From: Hypomyces perniciosus
Taxonomy: Eukaryota > Ascomycota > Sordariomycetes > Hypocreales > Hypocreaceae
Direction: 5' to 3'
DNA: 64,000 bases
Assembly: GCA_008477525.1 (NCBI GenBank)
Contig: SPDT01000005.1
Span: 4,402,001 to 4,466,000 of the forward strand
Positions within the stretch are counted from its first letter, which is position 1. Every line of letters starts with the position of its first letter. Below are positions 31,917 to 43,579 of the stretch, one piece after another. The position numbers were made by a program, and so were the translations under genes. The notes under the pieces were generated by a model, which was not told the origin of the DNA, did not search any database, and worked only from the letters and a program-made list of their open reading frames with translations.

Positions 31917-33971
31917 ATGGACAACAACGTGCTGGATGAGAGCCTTGTCTTTCTTGTTGATGAGGAGGGAGACAAGCGTCTCAACACAGCCGTGCAGCAT
32001 CCGTTTCAGCCCCTGCAGCCTCCGCAACAGAATAATCATCACCCTTATCACCACCATCATCATCCCTATCAGCAGCAGGAGCAGCAGGAGCAGCAGCATC
32101 AAGAAGCAGTGAGCCGGCCTCTGCATGTACCGGCCCTTCAGGGAGCCTCTTATTCGGACCCCCCTCCTCCTCCTCATCCTCACTCTCCCGGCTATCGCTA
32201 TCTCTGTGGCGGGGAAATCTCCGGCTTAGCAACCGAAGCCGAAACCGGACCTGAGATCGGCTCCGACTCCGCCATGGCACAGCCTCCGTATCCGTTTCTC
32301 GACACCCTCCCGGCCGCTGCTGATAATTCCTGGAACCCGCCTCAGCAGACAATTAGTAACACTGGCGTCGACAAAAACGTGGCCACTATCGAAGAGTTCT
32401 TCATCAAGAATGGCGCCTATCGCCCTTCTGTCCCCTGCAATCACTGCAGGCGTCTGCGGCTCCAATGTCTAGTTCTCCAGACAACCTCGGCCAATCCCAA
32501 CCCCATCTTGGCTTGCTCAAGCTGTGTAGCTTTATTCAGAGATTGCAGTCTCGCGGAGCGCGGCAAGCGACAGCCCTCTGCCTTTGAGACACCTCTTCCC
32601 GTCATAGGCCATTTACATGGCGTCTGCGAAGAAGGACATGCCGGACATGCCGGCAATGTTGTCGCAAATGGTGAACAGCAGCTGCAGAATCCGCACGGCC
32701 CAATGCCTACGGCTACGGCGTCTGGTTCCTTGACATCGTCGTACACACACAGGAGGAATAATACCCGCTCCGTCAAAAAGACCCGCGTGTTGAGGAACTG
32801 GTTTGCCGCTCACCTCGACCACCCGTACCCGTCTGAGGAGGAAAAGACCCTTCTCGCTGGTCAGAGTGGCCTCAGCAAGATCCAGGTCATAAATTGGTTT
32901 GCCAATGCGAGACGTCGCCATCGATTGACTGCCCAATCTCACCTCAACAATGGCGGCAGACACTTCGTCCAGGGATCCCCGATGCCTCAATCGCTCTGGA
33001 CAGGTCTGTCTCCCATGGAGCGATGGAAACACTCACCACCTGATGAAGAGCCTGTTTCCGCTTCTGCTATTGAGAATGCCATCTCCAATCAGTCGGGTGG
33101 AAGCTCCTACATGCAGCCTTTTGGCACTTATCCCGCAGACGGCCAACAGTCGTCCGCCAGTGGAGAATCCGGACTTTACAATCCATCCATGTTCCAGGAC
33201 GCTTCGTCCAATTCGGGCTCCTCCAACTTCTCCTTCTACCACTCCGATGACCCCGGTTTCTTCTCCTTCTCCGCACCGAGCTCTCTCCATGGAGATCAAG
33301 ACCCATGGCCCTCCATCAATGCGACAGCGACGACATCAGCGAGCCACAAGAAATCACATATTTTCCAGTGCACCTTCTGCCTGCAGGGCTTCAAGAAAAA
33401 GTATGACTGGGTTCGCCATGAGAGATCCATCCATTTGCCGGGGCTTGACTCGTGGGTATGCAGGTTGCCTGTGGCCAATGACCAATCATGCCTTGTCTGG
33501 CGTATTAATCAGGGCGTGCCTGAGTGTATCTTCTGCGGACAATCGTCCCCGACAGATGAGCATATCCAGTCTCATGAGTTTCAAGCTTGTGCCGAACGTC
33601 CCGTTTCAGAGCGGACGTTTACCCGCAAGGACCACCTGTGGCAGCACTTGCACAAGTTTCATCGCTGTCGAAGGTGGGATGGGTGGAAGCCCAACCTGAA
33701 CCTGCTGCAGCATCGGCAAGACACGTTGGACAGCCAGTGTGGGTTCTGCCAGTTGAGTATGCAGAGCTGGGAAGAGAGGGTCCAACATCTGGCGACCCAT
33801 TTCAGGCACGGCGCGACCATGGCGGAGTGGACAGGCGGCTCGGGGATCAAAGACGGAGAGGGAGGTGTAGTTGCAGCAAACAAGCAGAGGGGGGAATCTC
33901 AGAGTAGTGATGACGCCGGTTCATCTCTCTCGTTGTTTCCTGATGGATATAGTGGTGGCACTTGGCCGTGA
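31917..33971 (+). CDS. Transcription factor with Zn2Cys6-like cluster, KN homeodomain and C2H2 finger
   Basis: Single exon, 684 aa from the ATG at 31917 (CGCCATGGAC). After a His/Gln/Pro-rich N-terminus there are three DNA-binding modules. First, a cysteine cluster starting at C174 ([11 protein letters not shown], then [11 protein letters not shown] about 16 residues later), spaced like a Zn2Cys6 cluster with a long central loop. Second, a TALE/KN-type homeodomain around residues 280-345, with [19 protein letters not shown] and the recognition helix [14 protein letters not shown]. Third, a C2H2 finger around residues 484-507 ([22 protein letters not shown]), followed by further Cys/His-rich segments that resemble degenerate fingers. 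Such homeobox plus C2H2 regulators form a known but little-studied fungal group. Nuclear by family. It is divergent from the PLP/M20 fusion gene across 625 bp. Target genes unknown. Confidence 0.9.
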   Translation: MDNNVLDESLVFLVDEEGDKRLNTAVQHPFQPLQPPQQNNHHPYHHHHHPYQQQEQQEQQHQEAVSRPLHVPALQGASYSDPPPPPHPHSPGYRYLCGGEISGLATEAETGPEIGSDSAMAQPPYPFLDTLPAAADNSWNPPQQTISNTGVDKNVATIEEFFIKNGAYRPSVPCNHCRRLRLQCLVLQTTSANPNPILACSSCVALFRDCSLAERGKRQPSAFETPLPVIGHLHGVCEEGHAGHAGNVVANGEQQLQNPHGPMPTATASGSLTSSYTHRRNNTRSVKKTRVLRNWFAAHLDHPYPSEEEKTLLAGQSGLSKIQVINWFANARRRHRLTAQSHLNNGGRHFVQGSPMPQSLWTGLSPMERWKHSPPDEEPVSASAIENAISNQSGGSSYMQPFGTYPADGQQSSASGESGLYNPSMFQDASSNSGSSNFSFYHSDDPGFFSFSAPSSLHGDQDPWPSINATATTSASHKKSHIFQCTFCLQGFKKKYDWVRHERSIHLPGLDSWVCRLPVANDQSCLVWRINQGVPECIFCGQSSPTDEHIQSHEFQACAERPVSERTFTRKDHLWQHLHKFHRCRRWDGWKPNLNLLQHRQDTLDSQCGFCQLSMQSWEERVQHLATHFRHGATMAEWTGGSGIKDGEGGVVAANKQRGESQSSDDAGSSLSLFPDGYSGGTWP

Positions 33972-34112
33972 AGCCAGGGACGGATAGAGAGCATCAAATG
34001 CTAAATGAGCAAATCTACACACACAAGTGCAGCTAATACAGAAGACTTATTGTGGCTTATATAGCACACGTTGAATGAAAAGAAATAGCTATACTACTAG
34101 TACCTGGTTGCA

Positions 34113-36083
34113 TTAATACACGTAAATGAAATCCTCGTTCTTTAAATCCGTCACATCCTCAAACGCCTTGTCTCCGATTCTCTCCTCGCCATGGTTCAAA
34201 ATATGCTCCACATTATCCGCGGACCCTTGAACCATACTTAGATCCTTGATGTTCTCGGCCTTCCCGAGAGCCCGTCGCTTGGCTGCCTGCCGCGTATTTA
34301 GCACCTTGATCCACAGCATACCAGCAATGACCAACACAGCCAAGACCACAAAGAGGGCCAGATTGGATCGCAGGCCGCGGTCATATCTCGGCTTCTCGTC
34401 AGGCTGGAATAGCTGTGGGCCGATGATGTTGCCCACGCTGGCGCCGACGAACAGCATAGCAGTCGTGACTTTGCGCTTGGTGTCTCCAGCAGTGTTTTGT
34501 CCGGACCAGGAGTAGATAAGGGGAGAGATGCCCGGATAGAACGAGATGATGTAATATCCAGCGAGTAGTACGGCACGTTCGCTCGACGCTCTGCCCACCG
34601 CAAGGAGAATGGCGCAGCCGGCGATTGGGGGGAGACACAGGAGTAAGAGGACGGCAGACTTCATCTTTAGGTGATCGGAGAGCCAGGCGCCTCCGAGAGT
34701 GGCAATCATTTGGACGGCACCAAAGGGGATATTAAAGAGGATGGTATTAAAGGAATCGAAGCCGAAGGATTGGATAATGAGGGGACCGAAAGTAGAGATG
34801 CCGCCACTTGGGATACTGCAATAGATGTTCAGTTAGTCCAAGTCCAAAGACAAAAGCACCCTAGAGGGGAATGGAGAGGGAAACGAACGAGATAGTGAGC
34901 ATCATGGAGAACCATAGCCAGGTTTTGAGGTCGAGCATGGCTTCGCGAACATGGTCCCATTTCCAGACTCCCGAGCTAATTCCCATCTGGTTCATTCGGA
35001 GACGCTCAATGGCAATAAGTTTATCATCCTCCTTGAGGAACTTTGCGTCTATTGGCGAGTTGGGCATGAAGATACTAGACTGTGTGAGTGAATGTTCCAT
35101 ATCTAGCCGGGAGGCTTGCGGTCAGCAACTTACAACATGACTGCCGAAAACGCAACAGTGATTGCACCGCAGAAAAGAAAGATGATCTACTATTGTCAGT
35201 CTTCCGGGCTGTATCGAAACGGGAACGCGTTGACGATGGGCTTACTTGATATGGCCGCAAGCTGGACTGGATGTGTCCCAGACCATACGAGAGAAGACTT
35301 CCCAACTGTGGTGATGATATTGTTAGCATCCTGTATAAATTGACCCAGATTGGATAGATAGCTCACCATATTCATGACACCCAGCATGGCATACCATGAA
35401 GCATTTCGCGTCGTTTGTTCCGAGCGTCGATACCACATTTGAACAACAGCAATAAACGTGGGAGCTAACCATAGAAATCACATCGTTAGCCACCCTATCA
35501 TGCAATAATCTACTCGGATGTGTTCAAGAGAAGACTTACCAACTGAAGCCTCAAAAGCTCCAAGCAACAGCCTTGAAGCCATCAATCCTCCAAAATCCTT
35601 CGCCGCCGTCATTCCACACAACACAGCTCCCCAGCACAACACCATCGTAGAGATGAACTTGCCCAAAGGCAACTTCACCAGCCCATATGCCACCAGTGGC
35701 TGAAACACCAGCTGCGCGACGTACACCACCGAGCTTAGCCATGAGAACTCCTGGCCCACAAGGTTGGTGTCACTGATGAGATTGAAGACGGAGGCATATG
35801 ATAGTGTTGACTTGTCGAGTGCTTGGAGGCAGTACACGACAAGGATGATAGGCAGAATGTGCAAGTCTATTTTGCGGAGAATGCGAGCGTTGTCGGTAGA
35901 GGTGACCACGACGCTGTGGCCGGCTTGTTTGAGAAATTGGGCGGCCTTGTCTCTGCCTGTCGAGGGGTCATTGTTTGAGACAGGCTGGATGTCATTGTCG
36001 TTCTTGACATCTTTATGGCCTTGCCCCTGGTTTGGAGGCGTCTCCAATTGGATGTTGTCAGTGTTGTCCTTATTGGACGACAT
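34113..36083 (-). CDS. MFS anion:cation symporter (DAL5-like)
   Basis: Six exons on the minus strand: 35540-36083, 35367-35464, 35246-35305, 35134-35186, 34889-35074, 34113-34815; introns 59-75 nt; predicted 547 aa. A hydrophilic Asn/Gln/Asp-rich N-terminus of about 60 residues precedes RKIDLHILPIILVVYCLQALDKSTLSYA, the DAL5/allantoate permease first helix. MASRLLLGAFEASV, FMPNSPIDAKFL, NIPFGAVQMIATL and SWSGQNTAGDTKRK are further family landmarks; the last is the very typical N-T-G-x-TKR motif after helix 10. One donor (34888) is GTTCGT, a weak site, but it alone keeps the frame. A TATA box is at 36204-36211. The gene is divergent from the GH31 gene, so the two may share control. Substrate unknown. 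Confidence 0.88.
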
Positions 36084-36870
36084 TTTGGCCGGGTCGTTCG
36101 GCGAGATAGGTAGGTTATCAAAGATGTAAAGTGTGATGACGCGTTGTTCACTACCATGAAAGCGCAGCAGGAACAAGTTCACAACATGGGCAATTCAACA
36201 TGATATTTATACAGATAGTCGAGAAGGTTCGGCTAGCACTACTACGTACAACAACCCCAGATTATGTCTTTGCAAAAAGAAGCTACACCGGGGACGCTAC
36301 ACATTCCCCGTGGGGGCCAGCAGCCTGGTAACTATCGATTTTGCGGGGGAGATTTGAGCATCATGATAGGTCAACAGGACATATTCCTCTTTCTCCGTCG
36401 GATTTCTTCACCTTTCTCCGGTTCCTCCCCCACAGCGGATATCGTTTCCGGTGGCTAAACCGGCAATTCTCGTGTTCTCATTTAGGGACAAGAACGATCC
36501 GTCCTGGTTTGTCATGGAATGGGCTGATGACCAGTGGGGAGTACGGAGTATTATTGAATAGGGATACTATTCGCGACGGCTCGACTCTCAAGTTATACTC
36601 TGCAGAGTGCGGAGTAGAGGCCGAATGTACGTATTACTACGGTAAAAAACTCCGTACGGGGGACTCCGTACAAAGTCCTGATTCGAGTGCCACCGTGAGA
36701 TCGACATCCACTCCCATGTGGGCATGCAGACACGTGTGATGCCAATAAAGTGGATTTACAAATATCCAAGTATAAAGTATCCAACTCCCACCGGATTACG
36801 AATTCACAGTCTTCTCATCGGAAATTTAACATAATAGAATTTCCCGGGTATTTTCAATCACTATTTCAAG
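36084..36870. promoter_or_regulatory. Divergent promoter of the MFS and GH31 genes
   Basis: About 790 bp. It contains TATAAATA on the minus strand at 36204-36211 (121 bp upstream of the MFS start codon) and several ACTCCGTAC/TACGGAGTA words at about 36540-36680. Confidence 0.5.
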
Positions 36871-39419
36871 ATGCCCCAACAAGAGCGCGTCCCTCATCCT
36901 GGGTACTCGCCCAAGCACCTGAAAGCAGCTCAAACACCGAGTCATCACTCTCCCTCAACAACACAGATCCCCAACTCCTTTTCAAGTTCACATTCGAGGC
37001 TCTCCGCCCCAATGTCTTCAGAACAACATTCACTTCTGAAACTCACCCACTGCCTCCTCACCCAAGTGTACCCCTCCCGGGTAAACAGCTGGACGCTGCG
37101 TCCATTACTGTGGCATCTACAAACACAAGCAAAGACATCCAAGTTGGAAATGTCGTTACCAGAGTAGACTGGAGCGAGTCAACCCCTCTCCTCACCGTCT
37201 TCTTCCAAGGCGCTGAAGATAAACCACTTCACGAGGATTTGCCCAATCGATCATACGTGGCTGACGGACCTGGCGTGACACACTATTCACGCTATTATAG
37301 GGATACCCTATATGTTGGTCTGGGAGAAAAGGCTGCGCCGATGAACCTTGCAGGGCGAAAATTCGAGATTTCTGCCACAGACAGCTTTGGCTACGATGTC
37401 TACCGGACTGATCCGCTCTACAAGAACATCCCACTTCTCATCAATGCCACGCCAAATGGCTGCGTGGCGCTCTTCTCGACTTCTTACTCACGGGGCTCCT
37501 ACTCCATTGGCGCCGAAATGGACGGCATGTGGGGTCGCTACAAAGTCTACCGACAAGATCACGGAGGCCTGGAGGAGTATCTCATCGTTGGGAAGACGCT
37601 TCAGGACATCGTCACGACCTATGCTGATCTGGCTGGCTATCCCCTCCTCGTCCCTCGATGGGCTTTCGGATACCTGTCCGGCGGGATGAAGTACTCTATG
37701 CTTGACGACCCTCCAGCTTCTGAAGCGCTTCTTGAACTTGCGCGCAAGATGAAGGAACACGATATCCCTTGTTCAGCCTATCAAATGTCCTCTGGATACA
37801 CTGTTGCTGAGCAGCCACCCAAAACACGCAACGTGTTTACCTGGAACCGTCACCGGTTTTCGGACCCGGAGGGATTCATTAAGGAGTACCACAAACTCGG
37901 TATGCGGCTCATTGCTAACGTGAAGCCTTACGTTCTGGCCAACCACCCAGAGTATGAGAAGCTCAAGGCAGCAAATGCCTTGTTCATTGATCCACACACA
38001 AAGCAGACCGCAGTCACCCGACTGTGGAGTGCTGGCGGAGGTGAAAGCGCTGAGGGTGGTCACATCGACTTCACATCCGCCGCAGGGTTCAAGTGGTGGT
38101 TTGAAGGCGTTAAGAAGCTGAGAGAACAAGGAATAGACTGCATCTGGAATGACAATAATGAGTACACTGTCAGCGATGATGGCTGGATATGCGCGTTGAA
38201 CGAGCCCTCACTCAAAGTGCGAGACGATGTTAAGAACACGCCTCACATTGGTCTTTGGGGCCGCAACCTTCACACAGAGCTACATGGCAAGGCATCACAC
38301 GATGCGCTTGTCGATGCTGCTCCAGAGGAGCGTCCATTCGTCCTCACCCGCAGTGCAACCGCGGGCACCATGCGTTATGCTTGCAGCTCGTGGAGTGGAG
38401 ATAATACTACAAGCTGGGCTAGTATGAAAGGCTCCAATGCCCTCGCCCTCAATGCAGGAATGTCCCTCCTACAATGCTACGGCCATGATATTGGGGGGTT
38501 TGAAGGTCCTCAGCCTTCCCCAGAGCTTCTCCTCCGCTGGATCCAGCTCGGCACACTCTCGCCTCGATTCGCAATCAACTGCTTCAAGACAATCAATGAG
38601 AACAATATCGGGGACGTCATTGAGCCCTGGATGTACCCTGCCATCACCCATCTAGTCCGCAAGGCCATTAAGCGCCGATATGCCCTGATTCCATACATCT
38701 ACTCCCTAATGCTGAAGAGCCATCATACTGCGGTACCACCGCAGCGCTGGACAGGATGGGGATATGAATCTGATCCCGAGGTGTGGACTGCTCCCGTAAC
38801 GGATGGAGAGACGCAATACTGGCTCGGTGAGTCTCTTTTGATTGCAGGAGTGTACGAGCCAGGCGCTACTCAAGCACGAGTCTACCTGCCCAGGGCCTCA
38901 AAGGCAGATGAGGGCTACGTCAACCTCAAAGCCCCGTATCAGTACTTGGAGGCTGGACAGTGGGCCACTATTGACGCCGAGTGGCATGGCGCCGGCATTC
39001 CAGTGCTTGCCAAGGTCGGAACCGCCATCCCAGTAGGCAGAGATGTCCAAGTTCTCTCTCCCGGTGAATCAGAGAACCCTGCGGACCTGCCGCTGGATGA
39101 CTACCGCGCTGTTGAGATCTTCCCTCCACAGGGAGACTCCAACGGGAAGTGGTATGAGAATGTGTGGTACGAGGATGACGGTGTCTCGGCTGTGGCAAAG
39201 AATAAGATCTCCGAGTACAAGATTGCCTATTTGGCCACAGGGTCGGAGATCAAGGTGTCGTTTTCAAGGGATGAGACATCCGGATTTGTGGCGCCCTGGA
39301 ACAACCTTGTCGTCATCCTCCCAGCAGGGGATACAAGAGAAGTTAGTACCAGTGAAGGTAGGGAGGTTCGGGAGCTCGGACCAGATGATCTGGGAAGGAA
39401 AAGATTTGAGCTCTCTTAA
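36871..39419 (+). CDS. GH31 family glycoside hydrolase, start codon out of frame
   Basis: An uninterrupted frame of about 850 codons ends at 39419 and encodes a GH31 alpha-glucosidase/alpha-xylosidase-type enzyme without a signal peptide. Landmarks: RWAFGYLSGGMKYS, AYQMSSGYT, the nucleophile Asp in CIWNDNNEY (codon at 38151), the acid/base Asp in WSGDNTTSW (codon at 38400), and CYGHDIGGFEG. The body frame has no in-frame ATG before residue about 198 of the open frame. The obvious start, ATG at 36871 (MPQQERVPHP), is one frame off from the continuation SSWVLAQAPESSSNTE. Either one base has been lost near 36895-36902, or a 53-nt intron (GTCCCT to ACCGAG, about 36889-36941) restores the frame using a poor donor, or translation begins at a non-ATG codon. 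The gene lies between a divergent MFS gene and a convergent regulator (97 bp away). Exact glycoside specificity is not assigned. Confidence 0.8.
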
Positions 39420-39516
39420 GTTTGACGAATTAGATAGATCCTTGATAGTAATACGACTGATCATGAAATACCCATATTATCGACAAATCTTCCTTTCTTG
39501 TAATCTATTAGTGAAG

Positions 39517-41848
39517 TCAATCGCCGCTGTCCATAGAGCCCCATCCGAAGACATCCTCTCCTCCATTCAACGTTTCCAGGAGGATGTCATCAAGCCATGC
39601 CACTGCCGTTGCTGACGAAGAAAAGAGCGTCAGCCCAGGGAAATCCCATTCAAAGACAAACTGTTCCGGCACAAATGAGTCCAGCCCGCTCTCTGCTTGC
39701 TCGCCAAAAACCGCTCCAAATGTCCTCCGGGGATGGAGAATCGCATCGCTTGAGGTAACATCTGTGCCAGCGTTGTACCCTTCCTGGAGCGTATTGCTGA
39801 ACTTCTCAATGCCAGTCTGGAGGAGCTGTAGATAGAGCTTGCCGGTATTGCTTCGACTGCTGCCCAAAGTTCCATCGCCGGCTTCGCCCAACTCGGTCAG
39901 CAGAATACTGCCGTGTGCTACAAGATCCTGGCTCGAGCGTCCATGGCTTTCCGGAAGCAAGATCGAAAGTTTGAGCAATAACAGATAGCAAAATGCACAC
40001 TTGGCCCAGACAAAGTCCATTGCAAACCGCAGGTTGTGGAGGTATGAGCGTGGCTCCTCGATCATAATGTCCAGATGCTCCTCTAGTGCGTCTCTGGCCA
40101 TTGACAGAATCGTCCTTTGCGTTGATGACATGAAGTCGACGTTCTCTACCCCAGAGGCGCGTACGGCGCGACACATGGCCATGTTCTCAGCCCAGCATTT
40201 TTGCACGCGTAGGTTCACGACAAGCCAAGGAGACTGTGCCTCGCGCTTCTCAAAAATGTGCGACCAGTCATCAAACCACATGCCGATATCAATCTTTGCC
40301 TCTCTAACCACGTCAAAGATTTCACCGTCTTCGGCGTTTACTGGGTTTGATAGGGAGTCATATATCCGAGATCGTATGACATTGAGTTCAACCTGGGAGA
40401 TTAGGAAGAGGTCGAGCTCTGTTGAAGCAGGATTCTTCAAGGCGATTCGTGATCTCCGGGCATCGCCGACGAATTTGAGCGTTGGTAAATCGGCAGCATC
40501 AACATAGAGAATGTGTCCGAGAACAAACAGGTGCAGCCAAGTTCTTGTCTTCCGCATCAAGGCGGAGAGCCTCTCGTCAGCGCCAGCACTTGGAACTCCT
40601 CGCCCTGCGGGCACCGCAGAATGGGCGATGAGCTCGTCATATGATTCAGGGAAACCAAGATCGACGGCCATCCGGGTTGCCGCTGCAACCAAGAGGGATC
40701 GCTCAGACGCGTAGCATGAGCGAACTAACAGTGCTTGAATGGTCTCCAAGGAAGCCATTGCTGGCGTAGCCAGTGCACAATTCAACATCCTCTTCACATG
40801 AAAGTCCAGTAGGCGCCATTGATGTGCGTCGGTCCCAGTTATGACACGACATCCAACGGTGCAAATGGCGCTGAAGAGCAGGCTGCTTCTTGCTCGGATG
40901 CTCAATATCGAGTCATAGCGAGGGTCAAATACCGGTACGTAGTGGTCACAGCCTTGGAAGAAGGCTGCGAAGTACGATTCTGCCTGCTCCGGCGTGAGCA
41001 AGCCCGCATCGATACAATCCGGCAACCCTATGGCGCCGATTTCGAAGTGCGATCTTTTCCGCAGAGATGACGATACGGAAGCTGTCGGCGACTCAGCGTG
41101 GGAGAGCCGTACAGGAAGCGGATTGCAGCCATCAGAGGGAGAGTGATCTGCGGCAACGGCTGAAATGGGAAGAGGAGGATCTAGACGACTGGGAGCCTGA
41201 GTTGATGGTCCCCCTTTTGGACCAGGGAATACTGATGATTGCTGATCAAAGACGGCCGCACTGATATTTGAACGGCTTATCGTGGAGTCGTGAGCGACCT
41301 CTCCGGACGGGGATTCTCCAAGTCGTACCCTCAAGGCCGCGACCTCCTCCTCCAGCTCTTCAATCCTCCTGTACAATGTCAATAACACAAAACCGGAGAT
41401 TCGTCTCGCGCCTCGGCTATAGGTTGCCACTACTCGTAGATTGTAACGTACACTTGATGCGCTTCCTTTGGCGGGTCGGTAAAAGTGCACACCTTGTTCA
41501 GGTCATGACAGCTTATTGAATGGGCGTCAGAATGAAATAATGCTTTTTTTTCTGGAGCCATACGGGCTACCACCACCAACTTACCGTGAACACGGCCGCT
41601 TCCCGTCGCATTTAGCCTTAATTACACACAGCTAATCAGTCGTCAGGCTGAGGGCTCGGGGTCAACTGTGGCTCACCTTGGAGCGGCGACATGTGCCACA
41701 GGCTTTCTAGAATAGAGGCCAAGCAGACAATTAGCGGCTGTAGATAGCGGTGATTGTGTGTAGTTGGTTTGGGTATCCATAGATACTCGTAGTAGCTTCT
41801 TACAGGGATTCTCTTCTTGCGGATACGTGGGGGCTCTCTGTTATCCAT
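39517..41848 (-). CDS. Zn2Cys6 fungal transcription factor
   Basis: Five exons on the minus strand: 41804-41848, 41677-41706, 41585-41616, 41448-41492, 39517-41368; introns 60-97 nt; predicted 667 aa. Splicing assembles a zinc cluster with cysteines at residues 18, 21, 28, 34, 37 and 50, so the cluster is split over four small exons; the gap between the fifth and sixth cysteine (12 residues) is longer than usual. The last donor (GTTACA at 41447) is weak, but it is the only one found that avoids a stop. A coiled coil follows (RRIEELEEEVAALRVRL), then the fungal-specific transcription factor domain, with LFSAICTVGCRVITG, AATRMAVDLGFPESYDEL and RKTRTWLHLFVLGHILYVD. The gene is tail to tail with the GH31 gene, and it is reasonable to suspect it regulates the GH31/MFS pair. 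Nuclear by family. Confidence 0.85.
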
Positions 41849-43579
41849 GCCTATGATGGAGGGAGATTGTCGATGGAACAGGAGGGTCGGGAGAAGAGAG
41901 CGGCATAATAGTACTGATACGAGTATTGGTGCGTTTGGCCTAGACGGCTAGCGAAAGCCACTACTGCTGCTCGCAGCCATCTCTACCCGTCGTCATGGAT
42001 AATAATGGTTGGCCGTTAACTACTATTACGAGTAGCACTGTTGCTACTACTACTATCTCGAGGAAACGGACTCGCTGGGGTTAGGTGATACGACTAAGAA
42101 TCCTTCGGTCAATAATGCCTCCTTCATGGCTAAAAGAAGACGACGCTGGCTGGCATGATCAATTAATTGGGGTCCAAGGTGTAACCACAAACCTCATTGA
42201 CAGCACGTAGTATCTGCATTCCTTTCTTCTTCGGCAATGCTCCGTATGTACGAAGTATTATGGCTTGCTTTATCCAAGTTTGATGGATTGTGTTACCCTC
42301 AAGATAATATTTGCATCCAAACGATGGACACGATTGGCGTTATTCTTATCAATCAGAGTCGGATCGAGCTGCTGTTAATGCTATTACTTGCTATATATCT
42401 TGGTTTTCACTCTGCCAGGCTCGGTATCCTCCCGATGATCTGCTCGCTTGCCATTCATGTAGTATCCGCAGCTAGGCCAACCCACATAAACACCTTTTGC
42501 CGTTCTTACGGAGCAGAAGAAGGTACGGTATGAACCTGCACTCCGCACTTCGTACCCATTTATCTTGACTCCGTACGGCGTACTCGTACAACGTGACGGT
42601 TCTGTGCTCCGGTTCCATTTCCGACGGAAAGGCGGTCCCCATTTCATCAAGTACTCGTAGTCGTAGTAGGTATGAGGACTCGTACTGCTATCGCGGCCCT
42701 ACCGCCGCCACGAGGTGTCCAGGTTTTGTGGCCCGTTAGCTTTATCTCCTATCTCTATACGGAGTAGGTACCCCATGCTACCCCGGTCTTTATCCCAGTC
42801 TCCTCTCTCCTCCATGACCAAGGCCGTCTTGGCTAGATATGGGACCAGTGAGCATTCTAGTAGAAACCATTGTCTTTATTACTCCGAATTAAAGAACATT
42901 GGCGGGCCCTTACGGCCTGTCTAGTGGTGGAAAATTGAAGCTACTCCGCAATACGACCTGCGAGAACGGACTCGTACTCCGTATCGCGGTACGATGTACG
43001 CAGTAGTATGATTCGCAGAATCATGGATTCCCATGTCATTGAAGACTCAACAGCGAGGAACTGTTCCAGAGGGGTGTTCCTGAAAAATGTATACGGAATT
43101 TCGATGTTAGCTGGGTTCTGGGTTCGATCCGACATGCCGATCGGCATATCCAACAAGGAAACAAACACTAAAACGCCGAGACGCCCACAATCATTCCTCG
43201 CAACCTTATGTACGGAGTATGCATGTAGTAATATGGCTTAGTATTTACCGTGGCTCGGCAAGGGCTATTTCCCCGCTTACAAAGTAGCCCAGGAACGGCA
43301 GCCCAGAGGCACTAAATCTGCAAAAAGGGAATCTCTCTGTAACCTTATACCACCTAATCATACATTCTGGGTTTAGGTAACGTTGTATTAAGTTTTCTCC
43401 TGCGTCAAACAAGGCGAACATGTCACAGTTAACCTAAACCTATGCCACAGACCCGGAATTCGGACGCGTATTAAAAGGCATGAGAGCCCGGACCAAGAGG
43501 GCAGAAGACTCCTGGAGGCAGAGACCGAGATAGGGAACAGCGGACATCGTGTCTCAACTCTCTCTGACTGTCGCCAAAC
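41849..43579. other. 1.7-kb divergent intergenic region
   Basis: Lies between the Zn2Cys6 regulator (-) and the GH2 gene (+). No gene supported. Rich in ACTCCGTA/TACTCGTAG words around 42015-42060, 42540-42680, 42755-42770, 42965-43000 and 43205-43225. TATTAAAA at 43469-43476 is the likely TATA element of the GH2 gene, 104 bp upstream of its ATG. Confidence 0.6.
43469..43476 (+). promoter_or_regulatory. TATA-like element of the GH2 gene
   Basis: TATTAAAA about 104-111 bp before the ATG at 43580. Confidence 0.4.

Noticed and set aside
43100..43150. GGTTCGATCC box B-like sequence
   Set aside because: No matching acceptor, D or anticodon stems upstream.
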